Shown here: positions 1 to 11,890 of the stretch, in pieces
How the letters are laid out: each line of letters opens with the position of its first letter
Position numbering within the stretch: position 1 is the first letter of the stretch
Origin: Rhizobium sp. Q54
GTDB taxonomy: Bacteria > Pseudomonadota > Alphaproteobacteria > Micropepsales > Micropepsaceae
Assembly (NCBI GenBank): GCA_945882615.1
Contig: CAMCWK010000013.1
Span: 1-64,000, forward strand
Length of the DNA stretch: 64,000 bases
Direction of reading: 5' to 3'
Notes under the pieces: model-generated
What the model was told of the DNA's origin: nothing
Seen by the model: the letters and a program-made list of their open reading frames with translations, nothing else
The model's database searches: none
Position numbers and translations under genes: made by a program

Positions 1-3377
<3,377 letters not shown>

Positions 3378-3530
3378 CTCAAACCCCAACCGGCAATCAG
3401 GCGCAGTTTTCCGGCCGTTGAAGCCGCGAAATTTGCCCGTTCTTCTTAGAATTACCCAGCATGTGACCATGCCGCCAGTTGCGGCGCAACATGCCAGCGT
3501 TGCGCTAAGTAAATGAGTGTCCATGCAATT

Positions 3531-3545
3531 TGAGAATGATTCCCA
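3531..3545. promoter_or_regulatory. Fur-box-like 7-1-7 inverted repeat
   Basis: The sequence TGAGAAT-G-ATTCCCA is a near-perfect 7-1-7 inverted repeat of the kind bound by Fur-family regulators. It lies in the 220-bp divergent region between gltB and imuA, 154 bp upstream of the gltB start. GltB carries an iron-sulphur cluster, so iron control would be plausible. The match is by eye and could be chance. Confidence 0.25.
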
Positions 3546-3559
3546 ACAAAGTGGCCGTC

Positions 3560-3588
3560 TTGACTCCCCCCGGCGCAGGAGCATGATA
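3560..3588 (+). promoter_or_regulatory. Putative imuA promoter
   Basis: TTGACT at 3560-3565 resembles a -35 box. A weak -10-like stretch (ATGATA, 3583-3588) follows after 17 bp and abuts the LexA box. Transcription would then begin at about 3595, very close to the imuA start codon. The -10 match is poor, so the exact elements are uncertain. Confidence 0.4.
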
Positions 3589-3603
3589 GAACATAACATG
3601 AAC
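3589..3603 (+). promoter_or_regulatory. LexA (SOS) box of the imuA-imuB-dnaE2 operon
   Basis: GAAC-ATAACAT-GAAC is an exact match to the alphaproteobacterial LexA operator, a direct repeat of GAAC (GTTC on the other strand) with 7-bp spacing. It sits where a repressor would block the promoter of a known SOS operon. It overlaps the preferred imuA start codon (ATG 3598-3600). Confidence 0.88.
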
Positions 3604-4344
3604 AATAGTGCAAAAATCGCGGAATTACGCCATTCCTTGGCGCGTTATGGCCTGCCACCGGACCGCCAGCCCATCCCCCTGGGTCATCCACAGGCCGATA
3701 GCGTGTTGGGCGGCGGATTGCGGCCCGGGGCGCTGCATGAGGTCTTCGCATCGGGGTGGAGCGCCAGCGGTTTTGCCGTCCTGCTGGGAATATTGGCGGC
3801 AGGGGCCAAGCCCTTCTTCTGGGTGCAGCCCGATTTCGAGGCACTGGAATATGGCGCGGTGTCGCCCCACGGCCTGGCCGAGCTGGGGGGAGATCCCCGC
3901 CAACTGATCCTGGTCCGCACCCGAAAGGGCGACGATGCCCTGTCGGCGGCCAGCGACATCCTGGGGTGCCCGCATGTCGGCGCCCTGCTGCTGGAAATAC
4001 GCGGCCAGCCCAAAGCCCTCGATCTTGTCACCAGCCGCCGCCTTTCGCTGGCGGCCGCAACCAGCGGCGTCAGCGTGATCCTGCTGCGCCAGAGCGCGGC
4101 CTGCGAACCCAGCGCCGCGCTCACCCGCTGGCAGGTCGCAAGCGCGCCGTCACGCGATGATGACGAAGACTGGGGCAATCCGCTTTTCGACGCCCGCCTT
4201 GTGCGTCATCGCGCCGGCGGGCTGGGACATTTTTTGATGCAATGGGACTCTGAAAATGCCGTCTTCTGCGAGGCGCATTCTGGCGCTGTGGCTGCCGCGC
4301 CTTTCCACCGACCGGCTGATCCGCAAATCGCCCGTGCCGTTTAA
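3598..4344 (+). CDS. imuA: ImuA, RecA-like accessory protein of the mutasome
   Basis: ImuA is the SulA/RecA-like partner of ImuB and DnaE2 in damage-induced mutagenesis. From ATG 3598 the protein has 248 residues ([19 protein letters not shown]...), with the family segment [20 protein letters not shown] near residue 30 and a degenerate RecA-like fold after it. In-frame starts at 3517 and 3583 exist, but they add a non-conserved tail and lie on or upstream of the predicted promoter. Starting at 3598 implies a leaderless or nearly leaderless message, because the LexA box covers the start codon. The 3' end overlaps imuB by 89 bp, suggesting coupled translation. Confidence 0.9.
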   Translation: MNNSAKIAELRHSLARYGLPPDRQPIPLGHPQADSVLGGGLRPGALHEVFASGWSASGFAVLLGILAAGAKPFFWVQPDFEALEYGAVSPHGLAELGGDPRQLILVRTRKGDDALSAASDILGCPHVGALLLEIRGQPKALDLVTSRRLSLAAATSGVSVILLRQSAACEPSAALTRWQVASAPSRDDDEDWGNPLFDARLVRHRAGGLGHFLMQWDSENAVFCEAHSGAVAAAPFHRPADPQIARAV

Positions 4345-5809
4345 GGCGCCGCTGGTCATCAGCCGCAAGGCAAACAACGCGCTGATCGTCCATGCCCTGG
4401 ATGCGCGCAGCGCCAGACTCGGACTCTATCAAGGTCAGCCGCTGGCCAATGCCCGCGCCATGGTGCAGCCGCTGAGCATCATTCCTTCCGATGAAAAAGC
4501 CGATGCCGCGCTGCTGGAGAGTATCGCCGACTGGTGCGACCGCTTCACGCCGCTGGTGACACTGGATGCGCCTTACGGGCTTTATCTCGACATCACCGGC
4601 GCGGCGCATCTGTTCGGCGGCGAAGCGGCAATGCTGGCGCTGGTTCGCGAAAAGATCGCCGCGCAGGGCTTTGTGGTTCGCGCAGCAATTGCCGGCACGT
4701 CGCTGGCGGCCCATGCCTTGGCGCGGTTCGCGCACAACACAATTGTGCCGCCGCGCGGTGAAGCGGCCGCCGTCGCACCGCTGCCGCTTGCCGCGCTGGA
4801 CCCTGACGACAAAACCTTGCGCGCCCTGCGCCATGCCGGTTTGAAAACGGTGGGCGCGGTGGCGCAGCGCCAGCACAGCGAATTGTCGGAACGGCTGGGC
4901 GCAGGCTTTGTCACGCGGCTGCGAATCCTGCTGGGCGCGGAGGAAAAGCCGCTTGAACCACGCCGCCCCCTGCCCGACCTGATGGCCGAGCAGCGTTTCG
5001 CCGAACCGATTCTCACCGAAGACGCCATCGCCGCATCCTTGCTCAGCTTGGCACAACATTTGAGCGAAATACTGGAGCGTCAGGGGCGCGGCGCCCGGTT
5101 GCTGGAAGCGGTCTTCTTCCGCGCCGATGGCAAGGTGGAGCGCATCACCGTCAAAACCGGTGAACCACTGCGCGACGCATCCGTGATGCTGCGGCTGTTG
5201 CGACAGAAGCTGGACGCGCTGGCCGATCCGCTGGACCCCGGATTCGGCTTCGACCTGGTGCGGCTGGAAGCGGTGCTGGCGGAAGAAACCAACCCCGCCA
5301 CCATCAGTTTTGATTCGCATGAGAATGCCCGCCAGCAGATCGGTTTTTTGATCGACCGTCTCTCGGTGCGTTTCGGCGCGCATCGCGTGCAGCGTTTCGT
5401 GGCGCAGGACACTCACATTCCCGAGGCGGCGGGCGTGGCGGTGCCGGCCCAGGACCACGATACTTACGCAAATTGGGGGCCATCAAACTGGCCCTTGAAG
5501 CGTCTGCCCGGCGATCCGCCCCGCCGTCCCTTGCGGCTGCTGGAACGCGCGGAGGAGATCGAAGCCGGATTTCCCATCGCACCCGATGGCCCACCCAAGT
5601 TCTTTGTCTGGCGGCAATGCCGCCGCGATGTGGTGCGCGCCGAAGGCCCGGAACGCATCGCCATGGAGTGGTGGCGCAGCGCAGGCCTTACACGGGATTA
5701 TTTCCGGGTCGAGACCAGTGACGGCCAGCGGTTCTGGCTCTATCGCGACGGGCTTTTTCGACAGAACGGGTTGCACCCGCGCTGGTATCTTCAAGGCCTG
5801 TTCGCATGA
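4256..5809 (+). CDS. imuB: ImuB, catalytically inactive Y-family polymerase homologue
   Basis: ImuB (517 residues) is the Y-family-like protein that links DnaE2 to the sliding clamp during translesion synthesis. The N-terminus reads [16 protein letters not shown], where active DinB-type polymerases carry a catalytic aspartate, and the second acidic motif is replaced by GLYLDITGAAHLFGGE. This loss of catalytic carboxylates is typical of ImuB. The C-terminal part (EEIEAGFPIAPDGPPKFFVWRQ...) is the ImuB-specific region. The start lies inside imuA because the conserved N-terminal block requires it. The stop overlaps the dnaE2 start by 4 bp (ATGA). Confidence 0.93.
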   Translation: MPSSARRILALWLPRLSTDRLIRKSPVPFKAPLVISRKANNALIVHALDARSARLGLYQGQPLANARAMVQPLSIIPSDEKADAALLESIADWCDRFTPLVTLDAPYGLYLDITGAAHLFGGEAAMLALVREKIAAQGFVVRAAIAGTSLAAHALARFAHNTIVPPRGEAAAVAPLPLAALDPDDKTLRALRHAGLKTVGAVAQRQHSELSERLGAGFVTRLRILLGAEEKPLEPRRPLPDLMAEQRFAEPILTEDAIAASLLSLAQHLSEILERQGRGARLLEAVFFRADGKVERITVKTGEPLRDASVMLRLLRQKLDALADPLDPGFGFDLVRLEAVLAEETNPATISFDSHENARQQIGFLIDRLSVRFGAHRVQRFVAQDTHIPEAAGVAVPAQDHDTYANWGPSNWPLKRLPGDPPRRPLRLLERAEEIEAGFPIAPDGPPKFFVWRQCRRDVVRAEGPERIAMEWWRSAGLTRDYFRVETSDGQRFWLYRDGLFRQNGLHPRWYLQGLFA

Positions 5810-8800
5810 GCTACGCCGAACTCGCCGTCACCACCAACTATTCCTTCCTGCGCAGTGGCTCGCATCCCGGCCAGTTCATCGTCCAGGCGCAGAATTTGAA
5901 TTATGCCGCCATCGGCATTGCCGATCGCAACACCCTGGCGGGCGTGGTGCGCGCTTATGAAGAGCATACCAGGCTGAATCCCGGAACGCCGCCGCGCCTG
6001 CTGGTGGGCACGCGGCTGGTCTTTTGTGATCGGACCCCCGACATTCTGGCCTATCCCAGGGATCGCGATGCCTATGGCCGCCTCTGCCGGCTTTTAAGCT
6101 GCGGGAAATCACGCGCGCCCAAAGGCGAATGCTTTCTCAAGCTGGACGATCTGCTGGATTTGCGCGCCGGCTTGCTGGCCATCGTCATGCCGGATTCCGC
6201 CCCGCCGCCACAGATCGGTGAAACTCTGGCGGCATTGGGCCGCGATACCTGGCTGGCGGCCTCCATGCTTTATACCGGCGAAGACCGCCGCCGCCTGCAA
6301 AGCCTCAGGAAAATCGCGCGCACCGCCAAGGTGCCGCTGATCGCGGTCAACGACGTGCTCTATCATCATCAGGGTCAACGCCCCTTGCAGGATATCGTCA
6401 CCTGCATCCGCGAGCATGTGACCCTGGAACAGGCGGGCAAGCGTCTGCAAGCCAATGCCGAACGCCATCTCAAGCCAGCGGCGGAAATGCGCCGCCTGTT
6501 CCAGGGCGCGCCGGACGCCATGGACGAGACACTGCGTTTTGCGCAAGCGATCACCTTCACCCTCGACCAGCTTAAGCAGAATTACCCCCACGAGCCGGTG
6601 CCGCCCGGCAAAACCGCCGACGGCCATCTGCGCGATCTCACCAAGGCGGGACTGAAACGGCGCTACCCCAAGGGCACGCCGTTCAAGGTGGCGCGGCTGG
6701 CGCTCAAGGAATTGCACTTCATCGCCCGGCAGGGGATCGCCCATTACTTCCTGACCGTGCACGACATTGTGAAATTCGCGCAAAACAAGGGCATTCTGTG
6801 CCAGGGCCGCGGCAGCGCCGCCAATTCGGCGGTCTGTTATGTGCTGGGCGTTACCGCCGTGGATCCCAACAGCTTCGATGTTCTGTTCGAGCGTTTTCTC
6901 AGCGCCGAGCGGCGCGAACCGCCCGACATCGACGTGGATTTCGAGCATGAACGGCGCGAAGAAGTCATTCAATACATCTATCGGCGCTATGGCCGCCGCC
7001 GCGCCGCCCTCACCGCCACCGTGATCACCTACCGTTCCCGCAGCGCCATCCGGGAGGTCGGCAAGGTGTTCGGACTGACCGAAGACGTCACCGGCCGGCT
7101 GGCCGATACGGTCTGGGGCCATCATGGCGACGGGCTGGAAGAACATCAGGTGCGGCAGGGCAGTTTCGATCCCGCCAACGCGGCGGTGGAGCGCGCCGTG
7201 CATTTTGCCGGGGAACTGGTCGGCTTTCCGCGCCACCTCTCCCAGCATGTCGGCGGCTTTGTGCTGACGGAAGATTGCCTCGACACCATCGTGCCCATCG
7301 GTCCTGCCGCCATGGCGGATCGCAGTTTCATCGAATGGGACAAGGACGACCTCGACACCCTGCGCATCATGAAGGTGGATGTGCTGGCGCTTGGCATGCT
7401 GACCTGCATCCGCAAGGCTTTCGACCTGATCCACGCGCAAGACTCAGGCCGCAATCCCAAACTCACCCTCGCAAGCGTGCCCAAGGAGGAAGCGGCGGTT
7501 TACGACATGCTGTGCCGGGCCGACGCCATCGGCGTCTTTCAGGTGGAAAGCCGCGCCCAGATGAACATGCTGCCGCGCCTGCGCCCCCGCGAATTCTATG
7601 ACCTGGTGGTGGAGGTGGCCATTGTGCGCCCCGGCCCGATCCAGGGCGGCATGGTGCATCCCTATCTCAAGCGGCGGAAGGAAAAGCGCGAAAATCCGGG
7701 CAAGGTTTTCGATTATCCCAAACCGGGAAAGCCGCACAAACAGGACGAACTCAAAGACGTATTGGACAAAACCCTTGGCGTGCCGCTGTTCCAGGAACAG
7801 GCGATGAAGCTGGCCATCGTCGCCGCCAAATTCACCCCCGACGAAGCCAATGGCCTGCGCCGCGCCATGGCCACCTTCCGCCATGTCGGCACGATTCACA
7901 CCTTCCAGGAAAAATTCATCAGCCGCATGTGCGCGCGGGGCTATGACCGCGATTTCGTCGAATCCTGTTTTGAACAAATCAAGGGCTTCGGCTCCTACGG
8001 CTTTCCGGAAAGCCATGCCGCCAGTTTCGCGCTGCTGGTCTATCTTTCCGCCTGGCTCAAATGCCACCATCCGGCCGCCTTCGCCGCCGCGCTGCTGAAC
8101 TCCCAACCGATGGGTTTTTACGCCCCCGCCGAGATCGTGCGCTGCGCCCGCGACAACGGCAAAGTCACCGTGCTGGCGCCCGATGCCGCCTTCAGCGACT
8201 GGGATTGCACTTTGGAGCGCAATCAGAAGGGCGAACTTTGCCTTCGCCTGGGCCTGCGCCAGATTGACGGCCTGCGCGAGGAAGATGCCCATGCCATCAT
8301 GCACAATCGCGGCTATGGCTATCCCGGCTTCGCCGCCTTCGCCCGCCGCACCGGGCTTTCCCGGCGCGCCCTGGTGACATTGGCGGAAGCCGACGCCTTG
8401 CGCGGCTTTGGGTTGGACCGCCGCGAAGGCCTGTGGGCGGTACGACGTTTGCCCGACGACGATCCCCTGCCCTTGTTCGCACCCCGTACCACTCCTGAAA
8501 TGGGCGCGGAGAGCATCGCGCCCCTGCCGCTGATGCCGCTCAGCGAACATGTGCTGGCCGATTACCAGACCACGCGGCTGTCGCTGAAAGGCCATCCCAC
8601 CCAGTTCCTGCGCCCGGGCTTTGCCGCCGAGGGCATCACCAGCTGCGCCGGAGTGGGCGACCTGCCTGACGGGGCGGCCGTGCGCTGCGCCGGGGTGGTG
8701 CTGGTGCGCCAGTGTCCGGGCGAAGGCACCACCGTCTTCATCACGCTGAGCGACGAGACCGGGGTGTGCAATGTGGTGATCTGGGAACGCGTCTTCCAAC

Positions 8801-9015
8801 GCTTCCGCAAGGAGGTAATGGGCGCGCGCCTGATCCTGGCCGAGGGTCGGGTGCAGAAAAGCCCGGAAGGGGTGGTCCATCTGATGGCGGACACCCTGAT
8901 CGACCGCAGCGGCGACCTGCGCCTGCTGTCGGGCGAGGCACTGCCCGGCCAGGCGCCGGGCCATCGCCATCCGCGCAATGTGCGGGTGCTGCCCCCTTCA
9001 AGAGATTTTCACTGA
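5806..9015 (+). CDS. dnaE2: Error-prone DNA polymerase DnaE2
   Basis: DnaE2 is the C-family polymerase that carries out SOS mutagenic synthesis with ImuA and ImuB. The 1069-residue product matches the usual family length. It begins with a PHP domain (TTNYSFLRSGSHPGQF), carries the palm active-site motif PPDIDVDFEHERREEV at about residues 371-386, a helix-hairpin-helix region around 790-870 and an OB fold near 950-1010 (AGVVLVRQ...VFITLSDETG). It is translationally coupled to imuB and is the last gene of the LexA-controlled operon. No frameshift or internal stop is seen. Confidence 0.96.
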   Translation: MSYAELAVTTNYSFLRSGSHPGQFIVQAQNLNYAAIGIADRNTLAGVVRAYEEHTRLNPGTPPRLLVGTRLVFCDRTPDILAYPRDRDAYGRLCRLLSCGKSRAPKGECFLKLDDLLDLRAGLLAIVMPDSAPPPQIGETLAALGRDTWLAASMLYTGEDRRRLQSLRKIARTAKVPLIAVNDVLYHHQGQRPLQDIVTCIREHVTLEQAGKRLQANAERHLKPAAEMRRLFQGAPDAMDETLRFAQAITFTLDQLKQNYPHEPVPPGKTADGHLRDLTKAGLKRRYPKGTPFKVARLALKELHFIARQGIAHYFLTVHDIVKFAQNKGILCQGRGSAANSAVCYVLGVTAVDPNSFDVLFERFLSAERREPPDIDVDFEHERREEVIQYIYRRYGRRRAALTATVITYRSRSAIREVGKVFGLTEDVTGRLADTVWGHHGDGLEEHQVRQGSFDPANAAVERAVHFAGELVGFPRHLSQHVGGFVLTEDCLDTIVPIGPAAMADRSFIEWDKDDLDTLRIMKVDVLALGMLTCIRKAFDLIHAQDSGRNPKLTLASVPKEEAAVYDMLCRADAIGVFQVESRAQMNMLPRLRPREFYDLVVEVAIVRPGPIQGGMVHPYLKRRKEKRENPGKVFDYPKPGKPHKQDELKDVLDKTLGVPLFQEQAMKLAIVAAKFTPDEANGLRRAMATFRHVGTIHTFQEKFISRMCARGYDRDFVESCFEQIKGFGSYGFPESHAASFALLVYLSAWLKCHHPAAFAAALLNSQPMGFYAPAEIVRCARDNGKVTVLAPDAAFSDWDCTLERNQKGELCLRLGLRQIDGLREEDAHAIMHNRGYGYPGFAAFARRTGLSRRALVTLAEADALRGFGLDRREGLWAVRRLPDDDPLPLFAPRTTPEMGAESIAPLPLMPLSEHVLADYQTTRLSLKGHPTQFLRPGFAAEGITSCAGVGDLPDGAAVRCAGVVLVRQCPGEGTTVFITLSDETGVCNVVIWERVFQRFRKEVMGARLILAEGRVQKSPEGVVHLMADTLIDRSGDLRLLSGEALPGQAPGHRHPRNVRVLPPSRDFH

Positions 9016-9031
9016 GGCTTTACTGGGGCTC

Positions 9032-9385
9032 TTATTGAGACTGGCGCAAGGACGGCGCCGGCGGCGTGGTCACCCGCGTCACCGCGACCAGGGGCTGGCG
9101 CAGATAGCCCGCCGCCAGGCGCTGGCGCAGATTTTCCTGAAACACCGGCAGGGCGATGCCCGCGGCCGGCAGCGCGCCCAGCAGTTCCATCCAGACGGTG
9201 CCGTCGGCCTTGACCGGGTACAGGCCGCTCAGCGATTCCTCGCCCGCCACGGCGATCCAGACGTTATCCCCGGGGGCAAGCACATCGGTGCGCGGCGGCG
9301 GCGGGGGCAATTCCTCGCCCTGCCACAGGCTGCACCCGCCCAGCATGAGCAGAAGCAGCACAGCACAGGACCGCAGCTTGACCAT
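9032..9385 (-). CDS. Short polysaccharide-export-type (Wza-like) lipoprotein
   Basis: The 117-residue product starts MVKLRSCAVLLLLMLGGCSL, a lipoprotein signal with lipobox LGGC, so it is probably anchored to the outer membrane. The following DVLAPGDNVWIAVAGEESLSGLYPVKADGTVWMELLGALPAAG resembles the poly-export domain of Wza/KpsD-type capsule export proteins. The protein ends soon after that domain, lacking the SLBB repeats and C-terminal helix of full-length channels. An ATG 60 bp further upstream would put the signal peptide inside the protein and is less likely. No other export genes are nearby. It converges on dnaE2 with a 16-bp gap. Confidence 0.6.
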   Translation of the reverse strand: MVKLRSCAVLLLLMLGGCSLWQGEELPPPPPRTDVLAPGDNVWIAVAGEESLSGLYPVKADGTVWMELLGALPAAGIALPVFQENLRQRLAAGYLRQPLVAVTRVTTPPAPSLRQSQ

Positions 9386-9523
9386 GGCATTTGATACAAT
9401 GGCCCCAAGCGGCTTGAAAGAGCCGGCTTGAAAGAGGCGCGGCATCAGGTCACTTATGGAGCGTCTGACCTGGTAATGCGTTCATGCTAATCAGAGGTCT
9501 GATAGTGATTCAGGCGGTACCCC

Positions 9524-9886
9524 GTGGGCCTTTATAATTGTGCGAAGTGTCCGGGCTATTGCTGCTCCTATCCCCTGATCCCGCTCAACAAGCGTGACGT
9601 GGAACGGCTGGCCAAGCATTTCGGCCTCGACTTCGAAGCCGCCCGCAAGAAATTCACCAAGGTCGATCCCGAGGCCAAGTACGCCATGCGGCGTAAGCCC
9701 GACAAGCATTTCGGCAAGATCTGCCAGTTCTTCGATACCGAACAGCGCCGCTGCACCATCTATACCGCCCGTCCCACCATCTGCCGCGAATATCCCGGCG
9801 GCGGCTGCGGCTATTACGGCTTCCTGATGGCGGAGCGGAACAGCCAGGAAGACAAGGACCACGTCGCGTCCACCTGGAACGTATAG
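9524..9886 (+). CDS. YkgJ-family cysteine-cluster protein (putative metal-binding)
   Basis: A 120-residue cytoplasmic protein with no signal peptide, starting at GTG 9524. It holds the YkgJ (zinc/iron-chelating) pattern: a cysteine cluster at the N-terminus (CAKCPGYCC), then ICQFFD, RRCTIY, RPTICREYPGG and GCGY. Members bind metal through these cysteines; the substrate or role is unknown. Its stop codon lies within a 15-bp tandem duplication. Confidence 0.75.
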   Translation: MGLYNCAKCPGYCCSYPLIPLNKRDVERLAKHFGLDFEAARKKFTKVDPEAKYAMRRKPDKHFGKICQFFDTEQRRCTIYTARPTICREYPGGGCGYYGFLMAERNSQEDKDHVASTWNV

Positions 9887-9911
9887 CCCACGTCATTATA
9901 GCCCACGTCAT
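9882..9911. repeat. 15-bp perfect tandem duplication at a stop codon
   Basis: TATAGCCCACGTCAT occurs twice in direct succession (9882-9896 and 9897-9911). The first copy contains the TAG stop (9884-9886) of the YkgJ-family gene. Confidence 0.9.
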
Positions 9912-9959
9912 TTATGACCCGGCGCAGGGCGGCGATTGCTGCACTGCACCGTCTTAAAC

Positions 9960-9983
9960 GCCTTGGCCTAAAGGCTTTTTTTT
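9960..9983 (+). terminator. Rho-independent terminator after the YkgJ-family gene
   Basis: GCCTT-GGCCTA-AAGGC followed by eight T residues. The stem is short (5 bp) but the T run is strong. The rest of 9887-10163 holds no recognisable gene; the stretch after 9984 is presumably the lactate permease promoter region. Confidence 0.6.
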
Positions 9984-10163
9984 GCTCTAACGGTTTCAAC
10001 AAGAGCGGGGACCAGAAGGGGAAATCGGACGTTCGCAAGCCGAAATCATCGGTTTCCCGTCCGCATACAAATCCCGGCACCTCGAAGGACTGACAAGCGC
10101 CACGTTCGTCAAAGCGTGGCTGGTGGGAAGCGGCGCGTCAGCGTCACGATACGGAGACGAAAG

Positions 10164-11777
10164 ATGTTCAATCAGCTACTGACCCCGGTTGGCGACAGCC
10201 TGTTCCTGTCCTTCCTGGTCGCGACCATTCCGATTATCGTGGTGCTGGTGATGCTGGGCGTGCTTCGGCGACCCGCTTGGCAGGCCTCGCTGGCCGGCCT
10301 GGCCGTGGCGATGGTCATCGCCATCGGGGTCTGGCAGATGCCCGTCAATCTTGCCCTTTCCAGCACCGCCGCCGGCGTGGCCTTCGCGCTGTGGCCGATC
10401 ATGTGGATCGTGTTCTCCGCCCTCATTCTCTACAACACTGCGGTTTTGTCGGGGCGTTTTGACGCCTTCCGGCGCTGGGTCCTGATGCATCTGCCCCAGG
10501 ACAAGCGCATCGTCCTGATCGTCATCGGCTATGGCTTCGGCTCGCTGCTGGAAGGCGTTTCGGGCTTTGGCGCCCCGGTGGCCATCACCGCCTCGCTGCT
10601 GATCATGCTGGGCTTCAAACCCATCGATGCGGTGGTCTATGCCCTGATCTTCAACACCGCCCCAGTGGCCTTCGGCTCGCTGGGTATCCCGATCACCACC
10701 CTGGCCGGCGTCACCGACCTTCCCGCCCAGACCCTGGGCGCGATGGTGGGCCGTCAGTTGCCCTTCTTCGCCTTCCTGCTGCCCTTCTATGTCGTTGCGA
10801 TGTATGGCGGCATGCGCTCAATCAAGGCGCTGTGGCCCGTGCTGCTGGTGGCCGGCGGCGCCTTCGCCACAGGTCAGTTCGTCACGGCCAACTTTATGAG
10901 CTACGAGCTGACGGACGTGGTTTCGGCGGGTTCTTCGCTGATCGCCACCGTGCTGTTCCTGCGGGTATGGCAGCCCGCGCCCGATCCGGAATTCGCCCTG
11001 GTGGTTCCGGCGGAAGACCCCACCTCGGTCCATCGCAACATCCCGGCCTGGCAGGGCTGGCTGCCCTGGCTGATCATGATCGCCGTGGTCATGGTCTGGA
11101 CCCACTTCAAGGTTGCGAGTGTATTCGCCCAGGCGATCCAGTGGCCGGGCCTGCACAACCAGGTCTACATCACCTTGTATGAGCGGCCTTATGCGGCGAT
11201 CTGGAGCTTCCAGCCCTTCGCCACTGGCACCGCCATCCTGGTGACGGCGCTCCTGACCATGCTGGCGACTGGCATGGCCTTTTCCAAGTTCCTCGAAGCC
11301 GTGGCCACAGCCTGGAAGCAGATCCTGCTGCCGGCGCTGACGGTGATGTCCATCGTGGGCCTGGCCTATCTGATGAACTATTCCGGCCTCACCTACACGC
11401 TGGGCAAGACCGTCGCCATGACAGGCATCTTCTTCCCGCTCCTGTCGGCCTTCCTGGGCTGGGTCGCGGTGTTCCTGTCGGGCAGCGACTCCTCCGGCAA
11501 CGCCCTGTTCGGCAATCTGCAGGTCGTGGCGGCCAACCAGTCGGTACCGCCCCTCAGCCCGGTGCTGATGGCGGCCACCAACTCGTCGGGCGGCTGCTTC
11601 GCCAAGATGATCTCGCCGCAGAACATCGCGACGGGCGTGGCGATCAGCGGACTACAGGGCCAGGAATCCAGCATCTTCCGGCGCACCTTCATCCACTCCC
11701 TCGTCTTCACGGCGGCGCTGAGCGTCCTGGTCTGGCTGCAGCAGTTCGTATTCCCCTGGATGATCCCGCCACACTAG
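10164..11777 (+). CDS. lldP: L-lactate permease (LctP/LldP family)
   Basis: A 537-residue polytopic inner-membrane protein with about 12-14 hydrophobic segments. It carries the LctP-family signature [22 protein letters not shown] and the C-terminal [20 protein letters not shown] block. The family imports lactate (also glycolate) with protons. ATG 10164 follows GGAGACGAAAG; an upstream in-frame start at 10116 adds a basic, non-membrane tail and is rejected. The neighbouring malate synthase G would use glyoxylate derived from glycolate, so glycolate uptake is an attractive but unproven alternative role. Confidence 0.9.
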   Translation: MFNQLLTPVGDSLFLSFLVATIPIIVVLVMLGVLRRPAWQASLAGLAVAMVIAIGVWQMPVNLALSSTAAGVAFALWPIMWIVFSALILYNTAVLSGRFDAFRRWVLMHLPQDKRIVLIVIGYGFGSLLEGVSGFGAPVAITASLLIMLGFKPIDAVVYALIFNTAPVAFGSLGIPITTLAGVTDLPAQTLGAMVGRQLPFFAFLLPFYVVAMYGGMRSIKALWPVLLVAGGAFATGQFVTANFMSYELTDVVSAGSSLIATVLFLRVWQPAPDPEFALVVPAEDPTSVHRNIPAWQGWLPWLIMIAVVMVWTHFKVASVFAQAIQWPGLHNQVYITLYERPYAAIWSFQPFATGTAILVTALLTMLATGMAFSKFLEAVATAWKQILLPALTVMSIVGLAYLMNYSGLTYTLGKTVAMTGIFFPLLSAFLGWVAVFLSGSDSSGNALFGNLQVVAANQSVPPLSPVLMAATNSSGGCFAKMISPQNIATGVAISGLQGQESSIFRRTFIHSLVFTAALSVLVWLQQFVFPWMIPPH

Positions 11778-11800
11778 GCGCCCAAAGCGATTGCCTAAGT

Positions 11801-11829
11801 AAAGGCCGGACCGAAAGGTCCGGCCTTTT
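11801..11829 (+). terminator. Rho-independent terminator after lldP
   Basis: AAGGCCGGACC-GAAA-GGTCCGGCCTT is an 11-bp perfect stem with a GAAA tetraloop, then a short T run. It separates lldP from glcB, which must therefore have its own promoter or depend on read-through. Confidence 0.9.
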
Positions 11830-11890
11830 CATTTTGACCCCGCGGCAGCGCCGTCTTAGGCTGGGCCACCCCTCACAAAAGAAGAGCGTC

